This document shows, one piece after another, positions 6,498-16,095 of a stretch of DNA of 16,095 nt; within the stretch, counting starts at the first letter, position 1, and each line of letters starts with the position of its first letter. A model generated the notes under the pieces. The model searched no databases and was not told where the DNA came from. It was given only the letters and a program-made list of their open reading frames with translations. The stretch covers positions 1 through 16,095 of the forward strand of contig SXIE01000129.1 of the NCBI GenBank assembly GCA_005772945.1, given 5' to 3'. The position numbers were made by a program, and so were the translations under genes. Source of the stretch: Pseudomonadota bacterium (GTDB taxonomy: Bacteria; Myxococcota; UBA9042; PHBI01).

Positions 6498-7207
6498 GTG
6501 GCGCAGATTTTTCCTAAGTGGACCAACAAGCTCCCGCTGATGGTGGGCGCAGCCACACCGGTTGCCCTGTGCGGGATCGTGTTCTTCATCTGGTACTACT
6601 TCTCGCCGCGGTTCACCGACGTCGGGTACCAGCCGAAGCAACCGATCCCGTTCAGCCACAAGCTACACGCGGGTCAGATGGGGCTCGATTGTCGCTACTG
6701 CCACAGCACGATCGAGAGTGCCGCGTACGCCGCGATCCCGCCGAATGCGACGTGCATGAATTGCCACGTCAATCTCGATCTGGGGCCCGAGCGGCAGCAG
6801 CGCGTGAAGCCCTTGATCGACAGCTACGAGGGCAAGTCGACGCTCGAGTGGGTCAAGGTTCACATGCTCCCCGACTACGCCTACTTCGATCACAGCGTGC
6901 ACTTGAACGCGGGGGTCGGGTGCACGTCGTGCCACGGGCGCGTCGATCAGATGGACGTCGTGTGGCAGGTCGAGCCGCTCTCGATGCTCTGGTGCCTCGA
7001 CTGCCATCGCAACCCCGAGCCGCATCTCAGGCCGCTCGATCAGGTGACGAACATGGCCTGGAGCGCCTCGGACGCCGACGCCTATGACCCGGCGCGAGAC
7101 GTCGCGCGGCGCCGTCACTTCGATCCGAAGTTCATCGACAACCACACGGATCCGATCCCGGCCGATGTGGTCAACCCGCCTGTCTCCAACTGCTCGGGAT
7201 GCCACCG

Positions 7208-7211
<4 letters not shown>
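6498..7211 (+). CDS. actA: ACIII subunit A, pentaheme cytochrome c
   Basis: ActA is the multiheme cytochrome of Alternative Complex III, passing electrons from the Fe-S subunit toward the monoheme subunit or the oxidase on the periplasmic side. From the GTG start it has 237 residues, beginning V/M-AQIFPKWTNKLPL, with one membrane helix (about 13-35) that is probably uncleaved. Five CXXCH sites are present at 65-69, 86-90, 142-146, 166-170 and 232-236, matching the five hemes known for ActA. Many extra histidines (including H54, H57, H122, H132, H135, H207 and H216) can serve as distal ligands. The last CXXCH is only one residue from the C-terminus. The stop overlaps the actB start as ATGA. 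The earlier in-frame ATG at 6456 is possible but less likely. Confidence 0.94.
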
Positions 7212-10435
<3,224 letters not shown>

Positions 10436-10436
10436 G

Positions 10437-11894
10437 ATGGCCACGTCACACGAACCGTGGGGCGCCGCGGCGCGGTCGACCAACGAGGACGCGCTCGACC
10501 CGGTCGCGGGGCGCGGAACGCTCATCCTGAACAACCCGTCCTTCAAGGACATCAGCAACGCCGTCGCCGCACCCATGGAGCTCAGGAGCTACAAGGGGTG
10601 GTGGATGGGGTTTGGCCTGGCGGTCGCGGGCCTCTTGCTCCTCTTGGTGTCGGTCGCCTACCTGGTCTGGGAAGGCACCGGCATCTGGGGCGTGCAGAAC
10701 CCGGTCGGCTGGGGCTTCGCCATCGTCAACTTCGTGTTTTGGGTCGGTATCGGCCACGCCGGGACGCTGATCTCCGCCATTCTCTTCCTGTTCCGGCAGA
10801 AGTGGCGGACGTCGATCAACCGCTACGCCGAGGCGATGACGATCTTCGCCGTCATCTGCGCGCTGCTCTTTCCGACCATCCACGTCGGCCGCATCTGGCT
10901 CCTCTACTGGATGTTCCCGCTGCCGAATCAGATGGGCATGTGGCCGAACTTCATGTCGCCGCTGCTCTGGGACGTCTTCGCGGTCTCGACGTACTTCACG
11001 GTGTCGCTCCTCTTCTGGTACGTCGGCCTCATCCCGGATTTCGCGACGATGCGCGACCGCTCGACGAGCAAGATCCGTCGCCTGGTCTATGGCGCGGTGG
11101 CGCTCGGCTGGCGCTCCTCGATGCGTCACTGGGTCAATTACGAGCGCGCGTATCTCCTCCTCGCGGCCCTCTCGACGCCGCTGGTGCTCTCGGTTCACAC
11201 CATCGTGTCGTTCGACTTCGCGGTGTCGAATCTGCCCGGCTGGCACACGACGATCTTCCCGCCCTACTTCGTCGCGGGCGCCATCTTCAGCGGCTTCGCG
11301 ATGGTGCTGACGCTGGCGATTCCAGCGCGCAAGATCTTCCATCTCGAGCACATCATCACGACCAAACACCTCGAGAACATGGCCAAGATCATCCTCTTGA
11401 CCGGCAGTCTCGTCGGCTATGCCTACGCGATGGAGTTCTTCATCGCCTGGTACTCGGGCAACGAATTCGAGCAATTCACGTTCAACAACCGACTCTTCGG
11501 ATCCTACGGCTGGGCCTACTGGATCATGGTCTCGTGCAACGTGATCACGCCCCAGTTCTTCTGGTTCAAGAAGCTGCGACGCAATGTGACAGTGCTCTTC
11601 ATCCTCTCGATTTTTGTCAATATCGGGATGTGGTTCGAGCGCTTCGTCATCACGATGTCACTCTCGGCCGACGGGCTGCCGTCGTCGTGGGACTACTTCC
11701 GCCCGACCATCTGGGACTTTACGACCTTGGTTGGCAGCTTCGGGTTGTTCTTCACGCTCTTCTTCCTGTTCTTGCGCTTCATCCCGATGGTCGCCATCGC
11801 GGAGGTGAAGGCCGTGCTCCCGCAGGCCGACCCGCACTGGCACCCGGACCCCGCCCACGCCGACCAGACGAAGGAGGCCGCCGCCCATGGCTGA
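10437..11894 (+). CDS. actC: ACIII subunit C, NrfD/PsrC-like quinol-binding membrane protein
   Basis: ActC is a polytopic NrfD-family subunit in ACIII, thought to form the main menaquinol or ubiquinol site under the Fe-S subunit. The 485-residue protein has a soluble N-terminus of about 50 residues and about ten hydrophobic helices. Conserved-looking landmarks include [20 protein letters not shown] (H107), [12 protein letters not shown] (H149) and [13 protein letters not shown]. The ATG starts one base after the actB stop, with GGGAG (10426-10430) six bases before it. Its last eight bases overlap actD. ActF, encoded further on, is the diverged second NrfD-like subunit of the same complex. Confidence 0.94.
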   Translation: MATSHEPWGAAARSTNEDALDPVAGRGTLILNNPSFKDISNAVAAPMELRSYKGWWMGFGLAVAGLLLLLVSVAYLVWEGTGIWGVQNPVGWGFAIVNFVFWVGIGHAGTLISAILFLFRQKWRTSINRYAEAMTIFAVICALLFPTIHVGRIWLLYWMFPLPNQMGMWPNFMSPLLWDVFAVSTYFTVSLLFWYVGLIPDFATMRDRSTSKIRRLVYGAVALGWRSSMRHWVNYERAYLLLAALSTPLVLSVHTIVSFDFAVSNLPGWHTTIFPPYFVAGAIFSGFAMVLTLAIPARKIFHLEHIITTKHLENMAKIILLTGSLVGYAYAMEFFIAWYSGNEFEQFTFNNRLFGSYGWAYWIMVSCNVITPQFFWFKKLRRNVTVLFILSIFVNIGMWFERFVITMSLSADGLPSSWDYFRPTIWDFTTLVGSFGLFFTLFFLFLRFIPMVAIAEVKAVLPQADPHWHPDPAHADQTKEAAAHG

Positions 11895-12423
11895 GAAGAA
11901 GACATGGGGTCTGCTCGCCGAGTTCGAGACCCCGCAAGTGATCTACACCGCGTGCGAAGGCGTGCGTGACGAGGGCTACCGCCACTGGGACGCGCACACG
12001 CCGTTCCCGGTACACGGGCTCGAGCGCGCCATGGGGCTGTCTGCCTCGAAGATCCCCTGGATCGTGCTGGGCATGTCCATCTTCGGGATGGTCCTGGGCT
12101 TCACGCTCCAATGGTGGACCACCGTGATCGACTACCCGACCATCGTCGCAGGCAAGCCGTTCTTCTCGTGGCCGGCGTGGATCCCGGTGACGTTCGAGCT
12201 TGCCATCCTGATGGGCGCGTTCGGCGCGGTCTTCGGCATGTTCGCGCTCAACAAGCTGCCGACCTTCCACCACCCGATCTTCAACAGCGACCGCTTCAAG
12301 GCCGCCACGGACGACAAGTTCTTCATCACGATCGAGGCGCGCGACCCGCTCTTCGACGCGAAGAAGACCAAGAAGCTGCTCCAACAGCTCGGCGCGACCA
12401 ACATCGAGGAGGTCGACGAATGA
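11887..12423 (+). CDS. actD: ACIII subunit D (DUF3341 membrane protein)
   Basis: ActD is a small membrane subunit of ACIII with no cofactor. The 178-residue protein has a soluble N-terminal part beginning [21 protein letters not shown], with [16 protein letters not shown] (35-50) as its clearest family block, then two membrane helices (about 57-77 and 100-121) and a soluble C-terminus. The C-terminal segment [14 protein letters not shown] followed by [17 protein letters not shown] is also typical of DUF3341. In other ACIII it sits between the actC and actE genes, as here. It overlaps actC by eight bases and actE by four (ATGA). Confidence 0.94.
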   Translation: MAEKKTWGLLAEFETPQVIYTACEGVRDEGYRHWDAHTPFPVHGLERAMGLSASKIPWIVLGMSIFGMVLGFTLQWWTTVIDYPTIVAGKPFFSWPAWIPVTFELAILMGAFGAVFGMFALNKLPTFHHPIFNSDRFKAATDDKFFITIEARDPLFDAKKTKKLLQQLGATNIEEVDE

Positions 12424-13064
12424 ACGCGTCTTCGCTCGCCCAGCGCGTGATGGCCATCGCGCTCGCGGTCACGGGAATCGGCCTGGCGACCGGCTGCCGC
12501 GGCAGCAAATCGCCGGATCCCCCGGTGCACCCGAACCTCAACATGGACTTCCAGGACTACTACAAGCCGCAGGAGCAGAACGCCTGGTTCCCGGACCGCC
12601 GGGCCGCGCGCGATCCTGTCGCCGGGACGGTCGCGCAGGGGCACCTCAGGGCCGACGACGCGTTCTTTCGAGGACGCGACGCGAACGGCCGCTTGCTCGA
12701 TGGGCTGCCCGAGAGCGTCGCGCTCGATGAGGCGCTGCTCGCGCGCGGTGAGGCGCGCTACGCCATCTACTGCGCGCCGTGCCACGCCAAAACGGGCTAC
12801 GGTGACGGCCTCATCGCCCAGCGCGGTCTCAAAGTCCGCCCCGCGAACCTGCACCAGCCGCGCCTTGCGGCCATGCCGCTCGGCTACTTCTTCGACGTCA
12901 TCACGTTCGGCAAGGGGCTGATGCTCGCCCACGGACCCCAGATCGATCCGGCGGATCGATGGGCGATCGCGGCGTGGGTGCGCGTGCTCCAGGTCAGCCA
13001 GCGCGCTGAGCTCAACGACATCCCCGAGTCGCAACGCGCGACTCTGCCCGGAGGCACGCCATGA
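12420..13064 (+). CDS. actE: ACIII subunit E, monoheme cytochrome c lipoprotein
   Basis: ActE is the monoheme cytochrome of ACIII on the periplasmic face, a likely exit point for electrons. The 214-residue protein has a signal peptide ending GLATGC with Cys26 as the probable lipidated residue (Ala rather than Leu at -3, Leu at -4). The segment MDFQDYYKPQEQN after it is characteristic of ActE N-termini. One heme site, CAPCH (118-122), is followed by FDVITFGKGLM, where M168 is the likely sixth ligand, and DRWAIAAWVRVLQ forms the C-terminal helix. The ATG overlaps the actD stop; the frame is open far upstream, but that part is antisense-like low-complexity sequence inside actD. The stop overlaps actF (ATGA). 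Confidence 0.94.
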   Translation: MNASSLAQRVMAIALAVTGIGLATGCRGSKSPDPPVHPNLNMDFQDYYKPQEQNAWFPDRRAARDPVAGTVAQGHLRADDAFFRGRDANGRLLDGLPESVALDEALLARGEARYAIYCAPCHAKTGYGDGLIAQRGLKVRPANLHQPRLAAMPLGYFFDVITFGKGLMLAHGPQIDPADRWAIAAWVRVLQVSQRAELNDIPESQRATLPGGTP

Positions 13065-14317
13065 GTGACGCTCACGCGGAACTCCCGAAATTGACCGCCG
13101 ATAACACGCGCCTGGCCAGTGGCAGTCTGTGGCGCAAATTCCCGCTCATCGGGATCGTCCTCGGCCTGGGCTGCCTCGGCGCCGCGTGGTTCGTCGGCAC
13201 CTCGCCGGCCAGCGCCCACGCGAAGGCCGGCCACACGCAGTTCTTCTTCTCGTATCTGACAGCCCTCATGTTCTGGCTGGCCGTGGCACTCGGCTGCTTC
13301 TTCTTCGTGCTCATCCAGCACGGCACGCGCGCGGGCTGGAGCATCGTCGTGCGGCGCATCGCCGAGAATTGGATGATGGTCCTGCCGGCCTTCGCGGTAC
13401 TGATCGTGCCGGTCATCTTCGGCATGCACGAGCTCTTCCATTGGAGCCACGCGGAGGTCGTGAAAGAGGACCTCTTGCTCTCGCGCAAGCAGGCTTTCCT
13501 CGACCCGACCTTCTTCACGGTGCGCGCGTTCGTCCTCGTCGGCCTCTGGAGCCTCTTCGGGTATATGCTCTACCGCTGGTCGCGCAAGCAGGACACGACC
13601 GGCGACCCGAAGCTCAGCCACAAGATGCGCTGGTGGGCGCCGATCGGCTTCGTGCTCTTCGCGCTGACGACCACGGTCGCGGCCATCGATTGGATGATGT
13701 CGCTCGACCCGCACTGGTACTCGACCATCTTCGGCGTCTACTACTTCGCGGGCGCGGTCATGGCGGGCGGCGCGGCCATCACGCTGTCGGCGCTGGCACT
13801 CCAGAAGTCCGGTGTCTTGAAGAACGCCATCTCGCTCGAGCACTACCAGGACCTGGGCAAGTGGACGTTCGCGTTCATGGTCTTCTGGGCCTACATGGCC
13901 GTCTCGCAGTTCCTCCTCATCTGGTACGCCAATATCCCGGAAGAGACGGTGTTCTTCGGCACGCGCATGGAGGGCGGCTGGGACTTCCTTTCGGTGTTCA
14001 TGCCGCTCGCGAAGTTCGGCGTTCCGTTCTGGCTCTTGATGTCGAAGCACGTCAAGCGAAGCCGCGTAGCCCTTGCCCTCGGTGCGGGCTGGCTGCTCTT
14101 TGCGCAATACCTCGACATCTTCTGGCTGGTGCAGCCGAATATGGCGCTCGTCCAAGGGCACGAGGCGCACTTCTCGATCCACATTGCGGATCTCCTCTGC
14201 CTGGTCGGAATTGGCGGCATTCTCGTGGGGGTGTTCGCGTGGCTCACGACGCGCTCGCCGACCGCCCCCGTCGGCGATCCGCGCCTCTCCGAATCGCTCC
14301 GCTTCGAGAACATGTGA
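13061..14317 (+). CDS. actF: ACIII subunit F, second NrfD-like membrane protein
   Basis: ActF is the second polytopic subunit of ACIII, related to ActC and annotated in many genomes as quinol:cytochrome c oxidoreductase quinone-binding subunit. The 418-residue protein has about ten helices. Family landmarks are QHGTRAGWSIVVRRIAENW (86-104), GMHELFHWSH (121-130, with H123, H127 and H130), AIDWMMSLDPHWYSTIFG and HYQDLGKWTFAFMVFWAY. The AIDWMMSLDPHW block is the clearest identifier. The ATG overlaps the actE stop and has GGAGG (13050-13054) six bases upstream. Proton-translocation roles have been proposed for ActC and ActF; nothing here proves it. Confidence 0.95.
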   Translation: MSDAHAELPKLTADNTRLASGSLWRKFPLIGIVLGLGCLGAAWFVGTSPASAHAKAGHTQFFFSYLTALMFWLAVALGCFFFVLIQHGTRAGWSIVVRRIAENWMMVLPAFAVLIVPVIFGMHELFHWSHAEVVKEDLLLSRKQAFLDPTFFTVRAFVLVGLWSLFGYMLYRWSRKQDTTGDPKLSHKMRWWAPIGFVLFALTTTVAAIDWMMSLDPHWYSTIFGVYYFAGAVMAGGAAITLSALALQKSGVLKNAISLEHYQDLGKWTFAFMVFWAYMAVSQFLLIWYANIPEETVFFGTRMEGGWDFLSVFMPLAKFGVPFWLLMSKHVKRSRVALALGAGWLLFAQYLDIFWLVQPNMALVQGHEAHFSIHIADLLCLVGIGGILVGVFAWLTTRSPTAPVGDPRLSESLRFENM

Positions 14318-14324
14318 GGACACG

Positions 14325-14792
14325 ATGGCCCACACGAACGACCCTTCGCATTCCCATCAAGACGCCGGCAGCCCGCCCGCTCCGCCCGCTCCGATTGGGC
14401 CGGCGCGTCTCGTCGCGTCCTACACCTCGGGCGGGCACGAGGCCGACCGGATCCCGAACCGCAACCTGTTCGGGTTCCTGGTGACGCTCACGGTGGCGCT
14501 CGTTCTGGCCGGCTACGGCGTCGACGTGATCTTCACCGCGCAGGCCGACCGCGAGCTCGACGGCGCCGCGAACAAGGAGTCGAAGTCGCTGCAAGAGCGC
14601 GCCACGGAGGACGCAAAGTTCGCCCAGACCTACGGCGAGGCGCTCCCGGTCGACGGCAAGGACAAGGCGTACCGCATCCCGTTTTCCGCGGCCAAGGCGC
14701 TCGTCCTCTCGAACGCGGCGCGCTTCCAGGCGGCCCCGCCGCCCAAGGACTGGAAGCACCCGGACGACCTGCCCCCCGCCAAGCCCAACTGA
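14325..14792 (+). CDS. Single-pass membrane protein of unknown function after actF
   Basis: I do not recognise this 155-residue protein. It has a Pro/His/Ser-rich cytoplasmic N-terminus (1-45), one membrane helix (about 48-70) and a hydrophilic tail with a charged helix (73-103) followed by AYRIPFSAAKALVLSN (115-130) and a Pro/Lys-rich end. It contains no cysteine, heme motif or metal-binding cluster. The ATG has GAGGA (14316-14320) four bases upstream and begins seven bases after the actF stop, so it is read with the ACIII genes. An additional small subunit, ActG, is described for the Rhodothermus marinus ACIII at a similar gene position; whether this protein corresponds to it cannot be told from here. 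It could be an accessory subunit or a supercomplex linker with the oxidase. Confidence 0.75.
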   Translation: MAHTNDPSHSHQDAGSPPAPPAPIGPARLVASYTSGGHEADRIPNRNLFGFLVTLTVALVLAGYGVDVIFTAQADRELDGAANKESKSLQERATEDAKFAQTYGEALPVDGKDKAYRIPFSAAKALVLSNAARFQAAPPPKDWKHPDDLPPAKPN

Positions 14793-14832
14793 TTTCTCTC
14801 TCCCGCAGCACGCGAAGGTCGACCCTCGTCGT

Positions 14833-15774
14833 ATGAAGTTTCTCGTCCCAGTCGGCGCTCTCCTGGCCCTCGCGACCCTCGCGGTCGCGGCGCCGGGATC
14901 CGCCTTGGCCGGCGGTCCGCCGCCCAGCCAATTCGACGGGGTCGACATCCAGAATCGCCTCGGTCGCAAGCTCGATGCGAATTTGCCACTCACGAATGCC
15001 AGCGGCGAAACGGTGTCACTCGGCAGGTTCTTCGATGGCGAGCGGCCGGTGCTCCTGACGCTGAACTACTACCGCTGTACGTCGCTCTGCAGCGTCCAGC
15101 TCAACGAGCTGCTGAAGACGATGATCGCGGCGGGGTTCGCGCCCGGTCCCGAGAAGTACCGCATCGTGACGGTCAGCTTCGACCCGTCCGACACGGCCGA
15201 CGTCGCGCTGGGCAAGCAGGACACGTATCGGATGGCGCTCGCCAAGGGCCTGGCCGAGGAGGCGGGCGACGAGCTCAGCGAGGCCGAGCTCGCCGAGCGC
15301 GCGAAGGCCATCGACTGGCAATTTCTGGTCGCGCGCGAGAAGTCGATTCGCGAGCTCACCGACGAGGTGGGGTACGGCTACCGACTCGACACGGCCACCG
15401 GCCAATATGCCCACAGCCCGGTGGTCTACGCGCTCTCGCCCGAGGGTGTCATCGCCCGCTATCTCTTCGGGATCTCGTTCAAGCCGATGGACTTCAAGTT
15501 CGCGCTGATGGAGGCCTCCGAGGGGCGCCTTGGTTCCTTTGGCGACAAGATCCTCCTCAACTGCTTCGCGTTCGACGCGGACCACGGCGGCTATACCGGC
15601 CTCGCGTGGACGCTCATGCGCATTGGCGGGGCGATCGTTCTACTCGCGCTCGGCAGCACCATGTTCTTCGCCTGGCGCCGCGAGCGCCGACGGCGCCTCG
15701 CCACGGCGGCCACTCACATCCCTCCCGAAGGCCGCGCCGCGGCCGCCCACGTCAACGTGAGGACATCGATATGA
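14833..15774 (+). CDS. SCO family copper/thiol protein with C-terminal membrane anchor
   Basis: This is a second SCO-like protein (313 residues) but built the other way round: a cleavable signal peptide (about 1-26, ending ALA), a periplasmic thioredoxin-like domain and a C-terminal membrane helix (about 259-281) followed by a strongly basic tail (WRRERRRR). The copper/thiol ligands are C82 and C86 (YYRCTSLC) and H194 (QYAHSPVVYAL). VTVSFDPSDTADVAL (112-126) matches the family. A charged Ala/Glu-rich helix near 137-160 looks like an insertion relative to the other SCO protein here. C244 lies just before the anchor, in a LLNCFAFDADHGGY segment typical of SCO proteins encoded next to ACIII and oxidase genes. 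No strong ribosome site is visible (GAAGG at 14814-14818 is 14 bases away). The stop overlaps coxB, pointing to maturation of its CuA site. Confidence 0.92.
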   Translation: MKFLVPVGALLALATLAVAAPGSALAGGPPPSQFDGVDIQNRLGRKLDANLPLTNASGETVSLGRFFDGERPVLLTLNYYRCTSLCSVQLNELLKTMIAAGFAPGPEKYRIVTVSFDPSDTADVALGKQDTYRMALAKGLAEEAGDELSEAELAERAKAIDWQFLVAREKSIRELTDEVGYGYRLDTATGQYAHSPVVYALSPEGVIARYLFGISFKPMDFKFALMEASEGRLGSFGDKILLNCFAFDADHGGYTGLAWTLMRIGGAIVLLALGSTMFFAWRRERRRRLATAATHIPPEGRAAAAHVNVRTSI

Positions 15775-16095
15775 CAACGGGGCTCTTCCTCGCAACCGCG
15801 GGCGGACGCGGGTTCTGGATGCCGGAGCAGGCGTCGGACTTCGCGACCAACGTGGATGCCCTCTTTCAGTTCATCCTGTGGCTGTCGATCGCCTTCTTCG
15901 TCCTGCTGATGGTCCTCACCGGCTACTGGGCGTGGAAGTATCGCAAGACCTCGGACACCCAGCGTTCGAGCCCGATCTCGCACAGCTTCAAGCTCGAGTT
16001 CCTGTGGTCCGCGATCCCGACGGTGCTGCTGGTCGTCGTCTTCGCGTGGGGGTTCCAGGACTTCACCGCGCTGTCGGCGACGCCGGCCGACGCCA
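15771..16095 (+). CDS. coxB: Cytochrome c oxidase subunit II, N-terminal part (cut by window edge)
   Basis: CoxB receives electrons from cytochrome c through its CuA centre and passes them to subunit I. Only the first 108 residues are in the window: a short periplasmic N-terminus (GFWMPEQASDFATNVDALF), a first membrane helix (about 33-52), the basic loop WKYRKTSDTQ, then HSFKLEFLWSAIPTVLLVVV with the second helix and the beginning of the periplasmic segment. This two-helix hairpin and the LEFLWSAIPT motif are diagnostic. The CuA domain, and any fused cytochrome c domain, would lie beyond the right edge. The ATG overlaps the SCO stop (ATGA), with GAGGA (15759-15763) seven bases upstream. The remaining oxidase genes probably follow. 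Confidence 0.94.
   Translation, partial: MTTGLFLATAGGRGFWMPEQASDFATNVDALFQFILWLSIAFFVLLMVLTGYWAWKYRKTSDTQRSSPISHSFKLEFLWSAIPTVLLVVVFAWGFQDFTALSATPADA

Overview
The window is a GC-rich, gene-dense piece of bacterial chromosome devoted almost entirely to aerobic respiration. It carries a complete Alternative Complex III (ACIII, actA-F), the start of a cytochrome c oxidase operon (coxB), and the heme A and copper assembly genes that such an oxidase needs. High GC, ACIII directly upstream of an oxidase, a Tat-exported ActB and many stop/start overlaps suggest a Myxococcota (former Deltaproteobacteria) genome. That is an inference from gene content and order; no rRNA or other phylogenetic marker is present to settle it.

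Layout. (1) 1-716, minus strand: 5' part of a TsaC/Sua5-type threonylcarbamoyl-AMP synthase, cut by the window edge. (2) 717-815: short divergent intergenic region with a candidate promoter for the rightward genes. (3) 816-6386, plus strand: seven genes joined by 4-base stop/start overlaps: a Cys-rich single-pass membrane protein of unknown function, ctaA (heme A synthase), ctaB (heme O synthase), an ABC ATPase, an ABC-2 permease, an N-anchored SCO copper chaperone and a monoheme cytochrome c lipoprotein. (4) 6387-6497: a 111-base gap with a candidate promoter. (5) 6498-14317: actA (pentaheme cytochrome c), actB (Mo-oxidoreductase-like plus four-cluster Fe-S protein), actC (NrfD-like), actD (DUF3341), actE (monoheme lipoprotein) and actF (NrfD-like), all overlapping or nearly so. 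(6) 14325-16095: a single-pass membrane protein of unknown function, a second C-anchored SCO protein, and the start of coxB, which runs off the right end. No stretch over 300 bases lacks a gene, and I see no tRNA, rRNA, CRISPR, insertion sequence or clear hairpin terminator.

How the genes work together. ActC/ActF face the quinol pool, ActB carries the Fe-S wire, and ActA/ActE carry hemes on the periplasmic side, so ACIII oxidises quinol and passes electrons to cytochrome c or directly to the neighbouring oxidase. CtaB and CtaA make heme O then heme A for the oxidase. The two SCO proteins are placed to deliver or reduce copper at the CuA site of CoxB. The parts with no settled role are the ABC exporter between ctaB and SCO, the eight-cysteine protein ahead of ctaA, and the membrane protein after actF. 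These are the best candidates for undescribed parts of an ACIII-oxidase assembly system.
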